Source: Elgaria multicarinata webbii
Taxonomy: Eukaryota; Chordata; Lepidosauria; Squamata; Anguidae
DNA: 64,000 nucleotides
Assembly (NCBI RefSeq): GCF_023053635.1
Contig: NC_086183.1
Location: forward strand, 1,309,501-1,373,500
Direction of reading: 5' to 3'
A program made the position numbers and the translations under genes. The notes beneath the pieces are model-generated. The model worked only from the letters and a program-made list of their open reading frames with translations. It was not told the DNA's origin and searched no databases. Below are positions 20,540 through 32,283 of the stretch, one piece after another; position 1 is the first letter of the stretch, and each line of letters starts with the position of its first letter.

Positions 20540-23440
20540 CAAGGGCCGCTGCTTCCCCTGCAGTTACATCCTGGGCTCTTTCCCTGCCTCCATCTGCACC
20601 ATCCAATGTGAATTAAACCACAGAGCCATTGGTTCCTTTTCCCTGTGTTCCGGGCTGGCTGCATCTCATCTCTGCTGAAATCCCGTCGGGGACCTTGGAC
20701 CACGACCCATGCTCGGATCCTGATGGTGCCTGACACTGCACAGGGGTGCTGGAGAGACATGTGTGGAGGGGAGGGGGCACAGTGCCAGAGGCAGCTTCCC
20801 AGTAGGGCCCCCGGACTAATAATTCTCTAGGCGCTGCCCCAGTGTGGATTTGTTTTCCTTATTCTTTTTCTTTTATTACTTTTGGCTTGAGGTGGATGTC
20901 AGTTGATAGTGGCTTTGGATAGGGGTGGGGGATGTTGTCCCTGGTTTATCTAGACCCTAGACAGTAGCTAGGATTGTTCTTCCTGTCCCTCTCCAGGCTG
21001 GCAGCTTCCCAGCTAGGCCTCCTCCTATGTGGCTGTTTCCTGAAACCCAGAAAGCTTTTAGGAATTTGCAGGGGGCAAATCCCTTGTTGCTTAGCACCAC
21101 AAACTCCAGTCCTAGAAGGAGAACCTCTCTAGCATGGCATTTGGCTGCTGTTACTGTTCCCCCATGATTGGAGCCCAGCCTCCCAGGACCTTGAACAGCC
21201 TCCCGCCCACTCATCCTACCTAAACTGCCCCACCACTGCTGTCCTGGGACTTGAAGCACTTTTGAAACATAGAATTCTTGTGCTGAATCCTTTCTCGGGG
21301 GCATGTAACCCCAGTGGGAGCATCGCCTGCACAAGTTCAAATTAAATGGATGGGAGGTGTGCAGGAGATGTTCCTGCTGGGTTGTGCCAGTAATCTTCAG
21401 AGAGGCCTCTTGGCTGGGTGTCGGTAGCAGTTGCCTTGGGGCTGCTGCGCTACAGCACAAGTCCAGTGCTGCTGTCGGCTCCCTTACTAGTCTTGGTACT
21501 CCTTGAAGGATCAGCATTTGCCAAAGCCTCGTGCTCCTCAACATCCCCCTTCATGTGGATGCTGTCTGTTTTAGGCATTTGTCTCTGGAAGCTCTTCCTC
21601 CTTGCGACAGGTCTTGCCTTTTCTCCAGCCTTGCCAAGAGCGGTCAGGTTAACTGTTCACATCTGGTTAAAACTGCCTCAGAAGTCTGGTGGGCCTATAT
21701 CAAGCGTCATCCCTTTCTGTGGGGGAAGAGTGCATTCCCCCCCTCCCCGGCTTCTGAATTGCCACAGGTTTGGTCCAATCCACACATCGCAGTTGAGCCA
21801 AAGAGGCTAGAACTACATGAACATCCCTGGCCTCAGAACCGATGAGCCATATTGATGCGTTTCAAAAATGGCTCCAGAATGGAGATGATATTCTCCTTGG
21901 GACTCCGTCCACCCAGACGTTCTCCTGCTCAAACCCATTGAAGTGAATGGCACCAGTGCACGGAACTGCAGCATCTCCCTGATCCCTGTAGCTATGGAAG
22001 GAAACACACTAGTGATACAAGGTTGCTTTTCCTGGGATGGGGGCAGTTCACACCACAGCCTGTGATTGAGGCTTCATGTGGCCCGAAGGATCTGGGTAGC
22101 AGGAGCAGCTCCAGCCGGGCTGCTACAGCCACTTACAGACAGCTGGCTTCCTGCCTTCTCAGTGTTCCTGCTCATTCATTCATGTGGCCCGGCTGAAGTG
22201 CCAGAGAGGCTACTTTTCTCATTCCTTTCCTGCTGCAAGAAGCGACCATGCACTCCCGGAGCGAGAAGCGAGCGCATAGCACTCTGCAATGGCTCGAAGG
22301 AAGCTCTCCATGGGTGGCTGTAGTAGCTGTCAGAAACAGAGACTTGTTCATAGGCTCCTGTATTAACCAGCCCCCCAAATACTAATCCCCACTTTGGGAA
22401 AGGTGATGTAGGAATCAGCCCTCAAAGTGGATTCCTTTAAGGGAAGCTCCCAGGTTCCCAAGCAGTTTGGACCACAGCGTGCTGAACAGGGTTCCTTCAT
22501 GGCTGAGTCCTTGGTCCATACGACTCCTGGCTCCTGGAATGGTGATCGTAGAGCACGTGCTCTGCCTGCAGCCGCTCCCAGGTTTGGTCCCTGCCATCTC
22601 CAGGTGAACGGATGGGTAGCAGGGGGTCTGGGACCCTGCGCCTGGGACCCTGATGAGCTTCTGCCGGGCAAGAGCGGGCCAAATTCTGGAGTAGACGGAC
22701 AATTAGTCTGACCTGGTAGAAGTCTGAAACTGGCCACTGGGGGAGGGCGCATGCAGTGTGCGCAAGTGGCCCGTGCGGCTGGCAGAGCTGGCGTGCTTGC
22801 AAAATGAAGGGCAGGCCTGCATCTTGGAAGTATGAGCTCTGCCGTTGGGCTGAGTTAGCTGCTGTTTGGATGTGTCTTAATGATCTATGGGAGCACCTGG
22901 CTAGGCCACAAAACTGACTGGGTCAGGCAGGTACAAAGATTACGCAGTGAGTGAGATCCTGGGACATCCCCCCGCCCGCTTGGAGGCCAGGCCTAAGCGG
23001 TCCTGCGGAACGTCTTGGTGTTGAGGGCAGAAACTTCTATAGGCCCGTCTGTACCAGGCCTCGGAAGCAGAGCTTTGTGATGCACCATCTCCCGAGTGAA
23101 CCGTCTGGGGGCTGCAGCTCAGCTTGCTTCTAGATGTGTGTGGTGATGGGGCGGAGCAGGGTAGTGGAGGGCCACATTCTGTTCCAAGGAGGTGTTTCCT
23201 GAGGAAGGGACTGGAGAAAGCATCGGGGCTCTGATTTCATCATAAATCTCCTTAGTTAATTTTTTTCTTCTCTTGGTTGTGCAATATTTTCTCATTTTTA
23301 AATTATACTGAATCTCCCTGGACTGTTTTCTAGCTGGGGTGAACAAGTGACTCTAACAGCTGTTAGTTTTGTAATTATGACTTTTCCTGAACCTTTTACA
23401 GACTTGCCATTAACAGCAATTAAAGGAGTTCTACAGAAAC
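20540..23440 (+). other. BSDC1: BSDC1 3'UTR (probable extent)
   Basis: Non-coding sequence follows the BSDC1 stop with no interspersed repeat recognised for about 2.9 kb, unlike its surroundings. An early ATTAAA near 20611 could give a short UTR. A second ATTAAA at 23419-23424, followed by GT-rich sequence, could give a long one. The end is inferred from these motifs only. Confidence 0.5.
23419..23424 (+). terminator. Candidate distal BSDC1 poly(A) signal ATTAAA
   Basis: ATTAAA followed about 25 nt later by the GU-rich stretch TGCTCGTGTTGGTCTCTTG, the usual layout of a cleavage and polyadenylation site. Confidence 0.5.
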
Positions 23441-23603
23441 ATCCTGCTCGTGTTGGTCTCTTGACTTTTTTCACCCACCAGAGCCTGTCGAGGAACTATG
23501 CTTAGTAGCCCTAGTTTTGAAGCTGGTTCTCTGTTACCTTCCTTCAGAGACTCCACCGACATACTGCTGTCTTAGAGGGGATAGTGGGTGAGGCTGACTG
23601 CAT

Positions 23604-23852
23604 ATATTATTTATTTATTATTTATTTATTACATTTATATCCCACCTTTTTTCCTCCAAGGAACCCAAAGTGGCTTACATAATCCTCCTCTCGATTTTAT
23701 TCTCACAACAACAACCCTGTGAGGTAGGTTGGGCTGAGAGTCTGTGACTGGCCCAAAGTCACCCAGTGAGTTTCCATGGCCAAGGGAGGGACTAGAACCC
23801 AGATCTCCTGACTCCCAGTCCAACACCTTAGCCACTACACCACACTGGCTCT
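23604..23852 (-). mobile_element. tRNA-derived SINE (inverted copy)
   Basis: The reverse complement has AGAGCCAGTGTGGTGTAGTG with the A box, and a body with ACCCAGTG and TCACAGGGTTGTTGTTG-like sequence. The tail is a GGTGGGATATAAATG/TAAATAAATAAA type. Same family as 14,132-14,365. Confidence 0.85.
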
Positions 23853-24440
23853 CTCTTGCATTGCCAAGGTATGGGTGAGTCAGTCCCCTCTTCTGGAGGA
23901 TTTGGTGGGTGGGGTGGTTGAAAGCTTTGTTTCACCCAGCTAGGAAGGGAGGAGGTGGTGGTGGCCATGGGGACCCACCTGGCTGCTCTAGGCATTGACT
24001 AGAAGGACAGGAAGAGAGCTTTCTCCAGCTGCGGCATGTAAAAGTTTCTACTTGAGGTCTCAACGAATGAGGAAGGAAGGGAGAGCAGCTCATACGTGGG
24101 AACATGTGATTCTCAGCCATTGCTTGTCTGCTGGCTATAATGGATCTGGGCTCTAGGGTGACTCTGTCCCATGAATTGCATAGATCTGCACCTTCCCTGC
24201 TAGTAGAGATGACAGAAACTCATGAGATGGAGCTGTCAGCTAGGAAGATCAGGGCCGTCACTTGAGGGAGCCTCTTTTTCCTGCCCGAGGCCTCATTTCA
24301 GCCTCGGGCATCTCCAGTCAAAAGGTTTCTAGCTTGCAGGGCTGGGGCAGACCGTTGCTTGAGAGCCCAAAAACTTCAGATAGATGGTCCTGGCCTAGAC
24401 AGGCCATCAGTCTGACTTGGTGTAAGGGAGATGCTTATGA

Positions 24441-24512
24441 CCCTAATTTTTGTGAACTGCCCAGAGAGCTTCAGCTATTGGGTGATATAAAAATGTAATA
24501 AAATAAAATAAA
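24441..24512 (+). mobile_element. L2 LINE 3' tail
   Basis: TTTTTGTGAACTGCCCAGAG, AGCTTCAGCTATTGGGTGAT and a (TAAAA)n-like tail. Only the last ~70 bp of an L2 are present. Confidence 0.75.
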
Positions 24513-24677
24513 TGCCCCTGATTGGAAACCTAAGGGAAGACAAACCTCCAGTGTTAACACCTATTACATTCTGGGAAGGATAGACCAGAAACTGAGCATA
24601 ACGTTAAAATATATGTGAGCATTTTGGAAACAGCCAGTCCCCTTTTATTTGGGGAGAGTTTTGACATGGTCCTCTTC

Positions 24678-25339
24678 TCAGAAGTTTGCTAGCCATGGGT
24701 GCCAACTCACTTCTTCGATGGAGGGTCTCAGGATCATGTCCGGTTCCAACAGGCTTTTGAGGAGGTCCTGGCATTCCTCAGAAATCCCCAAGTGGCCCGG
24801 AATGGAGACTCCTTTCTGCTGGTGGCAGAGCATCTTGGGGATGTCCGTGTCGTCAAAGGGCAGGTTTGCGCAGAGCATGACGTAGAGAACCACGCCCATG
24901 CTCCAAATGTCACCTTTCCTGCTGTCGTGGGGCACGCCCTGCAGCACCTCAGGCGCGGCGTAGGCTGTGCTGCCGCAGAATGTCTGGCTCAGCTCCTTCC
25001 GGTTCTTGGGGAGCAGCTTGGCAAATCCAAAGTCGGTCAGTTTCAGGTTGAAGCCCTGCAGGAGGGCGTTCTCGCACTTCAGGTCCCGGTGCGCCACGCC
25101 ACAGCTGTGGCAGTAGCGGATTGCCTCCACCAGCTGGTGGAAGAGCGCTTTGGCCCGGCTCTCAGGCAAGGGCCCCCTTTGCAGGACACAGTCGAAGACG
25201 TCGCCGTCCTCTGCCAGCTCCATCACCAGGTAGATCTTCCCATCTGTTGATTCCAGCATCTCAAACACCCGGATGATGTTCTTGTGGTCCAAGCGTTTGA
25301 CAATCTGGAGTTCCCTAGGCAGGAATCTCTCAATAAACT
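24678..25339 (-). CDS. TSSK3: TSSK3 coding exon 2
   Basis: 662 nt including the stop, from EFIERFLPRELQIV to HPWLANF. The acceptor is CTCAG after a T-rich tract. It carries the catalytic loop, DFG, activation segment and C-lobe. Confidence 0.95.
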
Positions 25340-28300
25340 CTGAGACAGGAAACAACAGAGTTGGTCAAGACGTAGAAAGGATTGGTAAAATCAGCTGGGT
25401 AGAGAAAGTTACATGCCTGGCACACGTAATCATGCTTTCTTCCAAAGAAAGGATGAGTTTTCTCTGAAGACCTTGGATGGTATTGGGAAAATTCATGCTG
25501 CTTTAAGTAGAGCCAACTAGCTCTAGTCACAGCTTTCTCTAGCACAGCCATCCCCAACCTGATGACTTTCAGATGTTTTGGACTTCAGCTCCCATCAGCC
25601 CTTGCCAGCATGGCCAATAATCACAAATGCTGGGAGGAGATGGAATCCAAAACACCTGGAGGGCACTAGATTGGGAAAGGCTGTGCTAGTACAGTGGGGA
25701 AGGAAGATCATGCCTTCTGTTGTGTCTGTGGTTCTCCCAGAATTCTAAAGGGATAAATGTACCAGGTACTAGCATAGCAATGTTCAGTTTGAGGCCATTG
25801 TGTGTGCCATGAATTGTCGGCAGTCCTACACCCTGCTGCACATAATGGCTGCTGATGCGCAACTCTTATCGATATGGTGAAGAAAGGAGGCACGTGGGTC
25901 TGTGTTCCTAAAATGCAAAGGAAAATAGCCAAATCCCAGTTGAGATTGCTGGCTGTCGTCAACCCAGGAGCACTGCAACTAAGGGCACAATCCTATGCCC
26001 AATCAGACAGAAAAAAGGCCTACAACTCACGACATGCTGGGAATTCTAGGACTTTTTTCTGTCTAAATGAGCATAGGATTGTACCCTAAGAGATTTTTCT
26101 ACTTAGTGAATCTAACTACCCACTGAAATTAACCACCATGCACTTACAAAGACTATCAAACGTGCATTTTATAAATTTGGGCTGGAATGTCTAGTTGGAT
26201 AATTGGTTAGATCAATTTAAAATGTGCTCCTGATTAATTGGGCAGTTTTTTTTTTAAAAAAATAGTGTTTTTAATAGAGGGGCATGAATTGTATTGCATG
26301 AAATGAAGAGGTATTCTCTCTCACAAGACACATAGGAAGTAATGCCTCTTCTAAAATTATATTTGCTGTGACGTGTTCATCCTCAAAAAACCCAGAAATT
26401 CTGGTTCTTGCTGTAGAAATATTTTAGCCATATGCACATTTTATTGATATTGGATTAAAATTTCTTCAGCAGGTCTGCTACAGGTAAGTCACTGTTTCAA
26501 GCAAAGGGCTTAGCTTGTGAGGCATAGAAAATTAATTGCAACCAATAGTCTTAATATGTTATTGAGTATTTGTATTTATATTTTTGCAACAGAGGGAGCA
26601 AACCTGTGACCTCTAGACATTGTCTGAGGGGGCGTAGAATGCTGAGGGTTCCTCTGAACTGGGAGGCAGTGCTCTGGCCCTCACAGCTGGCCTGGAAAGA
26701 ACCACACCAGCTGCTCTCTGAGGTTGGGAAGCCAGTGTTCCAGTGGGCAGGGAGGAGAAGAGAGGCCAGGCCAGGAGTTCTCCCAAGTGCCTGCTAGCCT
26801 CCTTCCCTCCCACTCTGAAGCGCCATTGCTAAAAAGCCCATCTGGCAAAATATGCAGGATGGGAAGACAGGGAGATTGCCTCTACCGATCCTCCTGCCCT
26901 CTATTGGATGATTGGAAGCCTGCATTTGAGGGGTTTGATCATCAAGGGTGCAATCCTATGCATGTTTAGAACGAAAAAAAGTCCTAGCTGAGGAATGCTG
27001 GGAGACAGAGGACTTTAAATAAATAAAATAAACATACAATGATTGCACCCTAAATCTCAAATATATTTCAGAGAGGTTCTTTGAACCAGGCTAACAGTCT
27101 TATCACCAACACTAGAACTGGGGAGAGCAACCTCATCCTAAGCAGCAGGAGAGTTGCATTAGGAGCCATGGCCACTCTGGTGTTTGGCTAAAGGGGTCCC
27201 TTAAACATCCATAAGACTGGGCCAGCTGCCCATTCCTGGCAGAGCCGGCCCTCGGCATGTCTGGGATAGATGAGCTGAAGGGGCAGGACCCAAATAGTTA
27301 ACTGCAGCCCCACTATGGCATCTCATATATTATTTATTTCACATTCCATCCTCCAATATAACTTTTTCCAGGATGGGCTTAAACAATAAGACCCACATAC
27401 AACTATGGGAGTAGCCCCTAAAAGATAAAATAGCAGATTTAAAAAGAGGGGTGCTTCCAGATGCAGGACTCCTAGGGCTACACCTTGGAAAGCCAGGTGC
27501 GGCAGCATTGTCTTTTCCCCCCATTATGGATTTTCTGGGAAAAGAAAAAAGATGGATGGAAAATGCAGGAGAGTTATCAGTGTAAGGCAACCATGTCTGG
27601 ACCGCCTGAAAAACTCTGTTTATGGTGCGGTAAGGCCTAAAAGCTTGGCAAAAAGAAAAGGTATTTGTTTGCCTGGTGTGTAAAAGACATCTGCGTGGGT
27701 GGCAATTGAGTCACCTTGAGTGGCAGTTGAGTGGGTGGCAGCTGAGTCACCAATGAAGATGACCACAGGTAGCAGGAGACGTGCCTTCAGGCACCAGCAG
27801 CTAAGCTGGCCTCCCCCAACTTGCCGCCCCCCCAGACGTATTGGACTATATCTCGCAGCACCTCAGCCAGCTCACCCAATGATTGATCTGGCGGGGAATG
27901 ATGGAAATTGCAGTCCATCACATCTGGAGGGCACCAGGTTGGGGAAAGCTATCTTAAGCTAGGTAGGGCACTAAAGTGAAGCGCCAGCACTTGAAATTCT
28001 GCTTGGCAACAGACTGGGAGCCATTGACATTCTCTAAGTGCTGGTGATATACGTTTCCTGACACCTGGCCCCAGTTAGCAGTCTCAGAGTTTGGAACAAA
28101 ATGGCCCCATTCAGAAGGCAGCTTTAACCACAGCGAATAAGACTTTTTGCCTTCATCACTGTGGTTAAAGCCATGGTTTAAGGTGTCTTCTGAACAGGGC
28201 CAATGTAATTTTCAAGAACTCATCAAAGGCAAACCCTCTCCTGCCATGCAACACATTGCAATAGTCTATAATCTGGATGGTACCAGACCATGGATCACCA

Positions 28301-29051
28301 CAGGTCATTGTTGGCCATTTTAACATTGCTGCTACTCATGAGCCACTCATATAAAAGCAATTCCCACTGAGCTAGGTCAGTGTATTAAGGGCCCTTGAAT
28401 TTCCAAACAGTGGATCATGTTGCCCCTGGTTGTTCTAGGGTTCTTTGTTCTATACTTCATTGCTCCTGGTGAAATGGCTGCAGAAGGGACAACTCCTGCA
28501 AAGTAATAAGCACTTTGATATACGGTGTGGTACATTCTTCCTAACCTGGTGTCCTCCAGTTGTTTTGGACTTCAGCTTCCATCAGCCCCAGCTAACATGG
28601 CCAATGGTTGAGAAAGCTGGGAGTGGTAGTCCAAAACATCTGGAGGGCATCAGATTGGGGAAGGCTGAACAAGTAGAATCCAGTTAACTCATCTGCAGAG
28701 GCAATCCACCCTCTGTTTAGAGGAGGGGCAATTTTCTTGCCTCACGAGTATCTACATTTGCCCAAGAAACTTATCCATTGCAATGGCAGAATTTATCCTG
28801 AAAAACTGGTTCCTGAAAACATGCATTGAACATTCTTTCCTAGATTGGTGTGTGATTGTGCTGAGCGTCCTCTGCCTTACCCTTAACACTTGCCTCCAGT
28901 CCTTACCTTCTGGTCCTCCCATTTTGTCTATAATTTTCACGGCCACTTTTCGTTGGTGTTTTTTCGAAAAAGCTTCTTTGACCTTTGAATATGTCCCTTC
29001 TCCAATGGTTTTCCCCATCTGGTAACCATGGGAGAGAAGAAACTCCTCCAT
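24678..29051 (-). CDS. TSSK3: TSSK3, testis-specific serine/threonine kinase 3
   Basis: Two coding exons on the minus strand, 29051-28907 and 25339-24678, splice in frame to 268 residues, the same length as human TSSK3. Kinase landmarks: glycine loop GEGTYSKV at about 17-24, ATP lysine K39, catalytic HRDLKCEN with D134, DFG at 151-153, activation-loop T168 and APE at 177-179. T168 is the residue reported to be phosphorylated by PDK1 in mammals. Identity to human is high throughout (CENALLQGFNLKLTDFGFAK). Start choice: ATG at 29051 has a good Kozak context (ACAATGGAG) and matches the human MEDFLL start. An in-frame ATG at 29078 would add nine residues. The kinase acts in spermatid development in mammals. 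It converges on BSDC1, as in human. No damage is seen. Confidence 0.97.
25545..25683. mobile_element. Palindromic MITE, CAGCC-TTCCCCAACCTGGTG family
   Basis: The arms CAGCCATCCCCAACCTGATG and the inverse of CACTAGATTGGGAAAGGCTG pair across a body containing CAGATGTTTTGGAC and its inverse. It can fold into one long hairpin. Confidence 0.75.
25983..26086. mobile_element. PIF/Harbinger-like MITE with TAA target duplication
   Basis: The terminal repeats GGGCACAATCCTATGC and the inverse of GGGTACAATCCTATGC are flanked by TAA on both sides (25980-25982 and 26087-26089). The interior is a palindrome with CAGACAGAAAAAAG. The 3-bp TAA target is characteristic of Harbinger-type transposons. Confidence 0.75.
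26946..27050. mobile_element. PIF/Harbinger-like MITE, second copy
   Basis: Starts GGGTGCAATCCTATGCATG and ends GATTGCACCC followed by TAA. The centre contains an (AAATA) run. Same family as 25983-26086. Confidence 0.7.
27806..27950. mobile_element. Palindromic MITE, CAGCC family (diverged)
   Basis: The left end CTGGCCTCCCCCAACTTG pairs with the right end CACCAGGTTGGGGAAAGCT. The interior has TTGGACTATA against TGCAGTCCATCACATCTGGA. Confidence 0.65.
28103..28201. mobile_element. Short palindromic hAT-like MITE
   Basis: GGCCCCATTCAGAAGGCAGC at the left end against the inverse of GGCCCTGTTCAGAAGACACC at the right, with TTTAACCACAG repeated inverted inside. Related to the element at 12,802-13,014. 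Confidence 0.65.
28533..28667. mobile_element. Palindromic MITE, CAGCC family
   Basis: ATTCTTCCTAACCTGGTGTC against GGCATCAGATTGGGGAAGGC, with CAGTTGTTTTGGACTTCAGC inverted as GGTAGTCCAAAACATCTGGA. Confidence 0.7.
28907..29051 (-). CDS. TSSK3: TSSK3 coding exon 1
   Basis: 145 nt encoding MEEFLLSHGYQMGKTIGEGT through DKMGGPE plus one base. The donor is GTAAGG at 28906-28905. It contains the glycine loop and the ATP-binding lysine. Confidence 0.95.
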
Positions 29052-31879
29052 TGTGTTTTTAACGTGCACATCTGTCATTCTCAGGACATCATGTCATCAC
29101 AAAGTCTATACATTGCCGTCCTTTTCCTCCCTGACCAGGGTCTGCATGGGGTGCAGCCCAGGATGCTAGATCATTTTTCCTGCGCAGACAAGGTCCTTTG
29201 ATGAGGGGTGAAACTAAGGTTGGACATCTTGAAACTTTGAGCCTCCATTGTGATGCAACCTTGTGTTACCTGAGGACCACATGGTTGTGTTACCTGAGGA
29301 TGGTGGCTTTGCACCAATGGCAGGAGGGCAGACAGTACTCCCCAGGAGGGCAAGTATGGCTCCAGTCCTCAGCTAGCTGCAGTGCCCTCCAGGGGGGTGA
29401 TGGGTTAACCTGCCAAGAGGCCTGCAGCTGTTGGGCCTTGGGTAAGAGATTATCATAGGTCCATACTATAGTGTAGGTAGGCCTACTAGTTATTAGGGTT
29501 GGACATGGATGGTTAAGTTAGGTGGTTTTCCCCACCATGGAAGTCTGCTGGTTTGAGGCGACTTGGCAGGGTTTGGGTCTAGCTTCGTCAGGCAAGCCTG
29601 AAGAGTAAGTATTCCAAATCCCTCAGCCCCTTCCTTATTTCGTGAGATAATTCCTTCTGGAGTTAAACCTGTGGGAGATGCTAGGGGTAGGAGTAGTCTC
29701 TCCCCAAAACCAACAACAACCCACCTGTAATTGTATTTTCTTGTTTTGTCATGTTATAAGCTGCCTTGTGAGGGCAGAATGCTCTTGAAAGGTGGGTTAA
29801 AAAATTTCAAATAGAGTGGATCACTAAACTGTTCTAAGATGTGCAACTGGAATAGTCAGCAGAGAGATCCAATGTGGCATGGTGGCTAGAGGGCTGGGTT
29901 TAGGGTCTGAACTTCAGACAAGGTGAAATCCAGCTTCAGACCCCTGTTCATCTATGATGCTCAGAGAATGGTGTGGACGCGCCGCCCACCTTTTATTGTG
30001 AGCTACCACACAGGTTTGCTGTACGCTCCCTAGAGCTAGGATGGGGCTATAAATCAATCCACAGTAGAAACCATGGTGTTTGCCTCAGCCATGGGCTTTT
30101 GTTTTTTTCAGGGTTACCAAGGAAACAGTAATTAACCAGAACCAAGGTTTGCTTACAGGGAGACAGTTTTACTGGAATAAATTACAGCACATCAGACGTA
30201 TCCCAGTACAGGTTGACCAGACTTCGAAAGCTCCTGCACAGAACCGTTCTGCCAGTCTGGACCCTCACTCCCGGGGCAAAAAAGCAATTATAGCATAACT
30301 GAATTTGGCACTGCTGCCAAGTTAAGCAAGTGATTGATTACTAGGTTTACTAACAAGGTATACATTCTCAGCATAGAAAAGCATTAGTAATAATGAGCAC
30401 TACTGATAGTGCAGCACTTCTTGGCACAGGTAATCTCACTAATTGCGGTTCCATGGGTGTTATGGCCATAGCTTTTTGACTGAACCACTTTGGAATGTAA
30501 GCTTGTTAGTATGCTCCATGAGAACCATGCTTTGACCTATCTTCCCATGGACAGAGGGATGTTGCAGACTAGTACAGAAAAATAACAATTTGCTAGCTTA
30601 AAAGCAGCAATTCACCCATAAACCTTTGCGGGTAGCCATGGTTTTACAGGCCTGTAGGCCATACACATGGCTAGGATTGCACATGGCTCCTCTGATTTCA
30701 ACTGATGCAGGCTTCCAAATCTCAACTCCCCTTAGCCAGCATGGCCGATATAGTCAGGAATGCTGGGAACTGTAGTTCAAAACAACTGGAGGGCACCAAG
30801 GTGGGGAAGGCTGGTCTGATGGATCAGGTTTCAAGAGTGACAGGGCACATTTTCAAAAGAGATGAATGCAAGAACTCTTATGAAGGGTTGGGCTTGTAGG
30901 CCATCCAACTCAACATGGTGTCTTCCAAAGGGCCAGTCGGAAGCATCCGTGTGATTCAGAAGCAAGGCATGATGGGGCATATCCATCCACTGTTGCACTT
31001 GTTAGACCCCAGGGATCTATTATCTGTGGACAAAGAGGATAGTCTTCCATCTATCATGGCTAGTAGATACTCAAAGTATGTTTTTGGGGTATTTAACCTC
31101 CAATCCCTTTAAAAAGCCTTAATGTTCGTTTTGTTGCTGTATCTGTATTAATTTCACAAGCTGGGCGAAGTATAGGCTGGCCTTTGAAAACACTACATCA
31201 TTCATGATTTTTATAAACCCAAGTCCTCCCTCTGTCACTGCCTTTTGTTAGCTAAAAAGGCCCCAGCAATGGAAGCCTATCTATATATGCAAGATTATCA
31301 TCAGTTCTTAAACTTTAAGACAAAGGAGCAATGAAGAATTAATAATTTTGTTTTATGGCCTTTTGTTTATTGGCTGGTCTATTGACTTTAACTGGGAGCT
31401 AAAGGTGTTAAACATCTTAACTGAGTTCGGACAGTTGTGTTGGGGGAAGAACCCACCGTGGGTCCGCCCTGCACCTCACCGTCATTTGCATCAATCTCCG
31501 TGGTGCAGCACAAGTTTGTGTGTCGTCCCAACACAGCATGCAGTGCAGCAGTTGTGGCTTCATAACCCACAACTTACAGTAGGGCATTGTGGAATTGGTA
31601 CAAAGCCACCCCTCTGCTCTGTGCATTGGATTTGGGAATAATGCAAATGGCAGCGGTGCACATGGTACACGCCGGGGCAGGAAGAGAAGCCAGAATCGCT
31701 TCTTTCCCCAGTGTGATTTCTGAACCCTTCCCTTTAACTCAAGACCTGAAGGACGGAGATGACCAAACTTGGCATCACACTAACATGCCATTTAAGCGTT
31801 TCTCACAAGAAATCTCCGAGCCCCTTGCGTTACAGTTAGAAATGCAGAAATGGAAGCAGACCTGATTCATCATAGCCTG

Positions 31880-31951
31880 ATTAATTTTTGTGAACCGCCC
31901 AGAGAGCTTCAGCTATTGGGTGGTATAGAAATGCAATAAATACATAAATAA
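31880..31951 (+). mobile_element. L2 LINE 3' tail
   Basis: TTTTTGTGAACCGCCCAGAG, GGGTGGTATAGAAATGCAAT and a TAAATACATAAATAA tail. Only the 3' terminus is present. Confidence 0.75.
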
Positions 31952-32097
31952 CCGCTCTGTTTTGCACATTCACCTGAACCCATCCTTTAGGGGAGGCCTG
32001 AGGTTTATTTTCCTAAACAATCACACAATGCTTAAGTCTGCAACTTCTGCTTGTCATCTTTAAAGCCCTGTGCATTAAAGACAATCCCCACCAGGCT

Positions 32098-32283
32098 TTA
32101 ATAATAGTAATAATAATAAATTTATTTCTCACCCGCCTCTCCATTTGGATTGAGGTGGGGAACAACAATAAGTATAAAATACATAAAACTGAATTAAAAA
32201 CGTAGTACACATTATTGAAAACATCCTAAAATTCTACTGGATAGGCCTGCCGGAATAGATCAGTCTTTATAGCTTTGTAGCAT
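32098..32283 (-). mobile_element. L2 LINE 3' end, (AAT)n-tailed subfamily
   Basis: On the + strand, AATAATAATAAATTTATTTC then CACCCGCCTCTCCATTTGGA, followed by GATAGGCCTGCCGGAATAGA. The same blocks occur in the inverted L2 at 47.04-47.17 kb. Confidence 0.75.

Larger units (their letters stand above)
25340..28906 (-). other. TSSK3 intron with several MITEs
   Basis: A 3.6-kb intron. It holds palindromic MITEs at 25545-25683, 25983-26086, 26946-27050, 27806-27950, 28103-28201 and 28533-28667, and a degenerate L2-like stretch near 27,330-27,560. No further exon was recognised. Confidence 0.7.

Noticed and set aside
24699-25250. 183-residue + strand frame opposite TSSK3
   Set aside because: It is the antisense shadow of the conserved kinase exon, with no independent homology.
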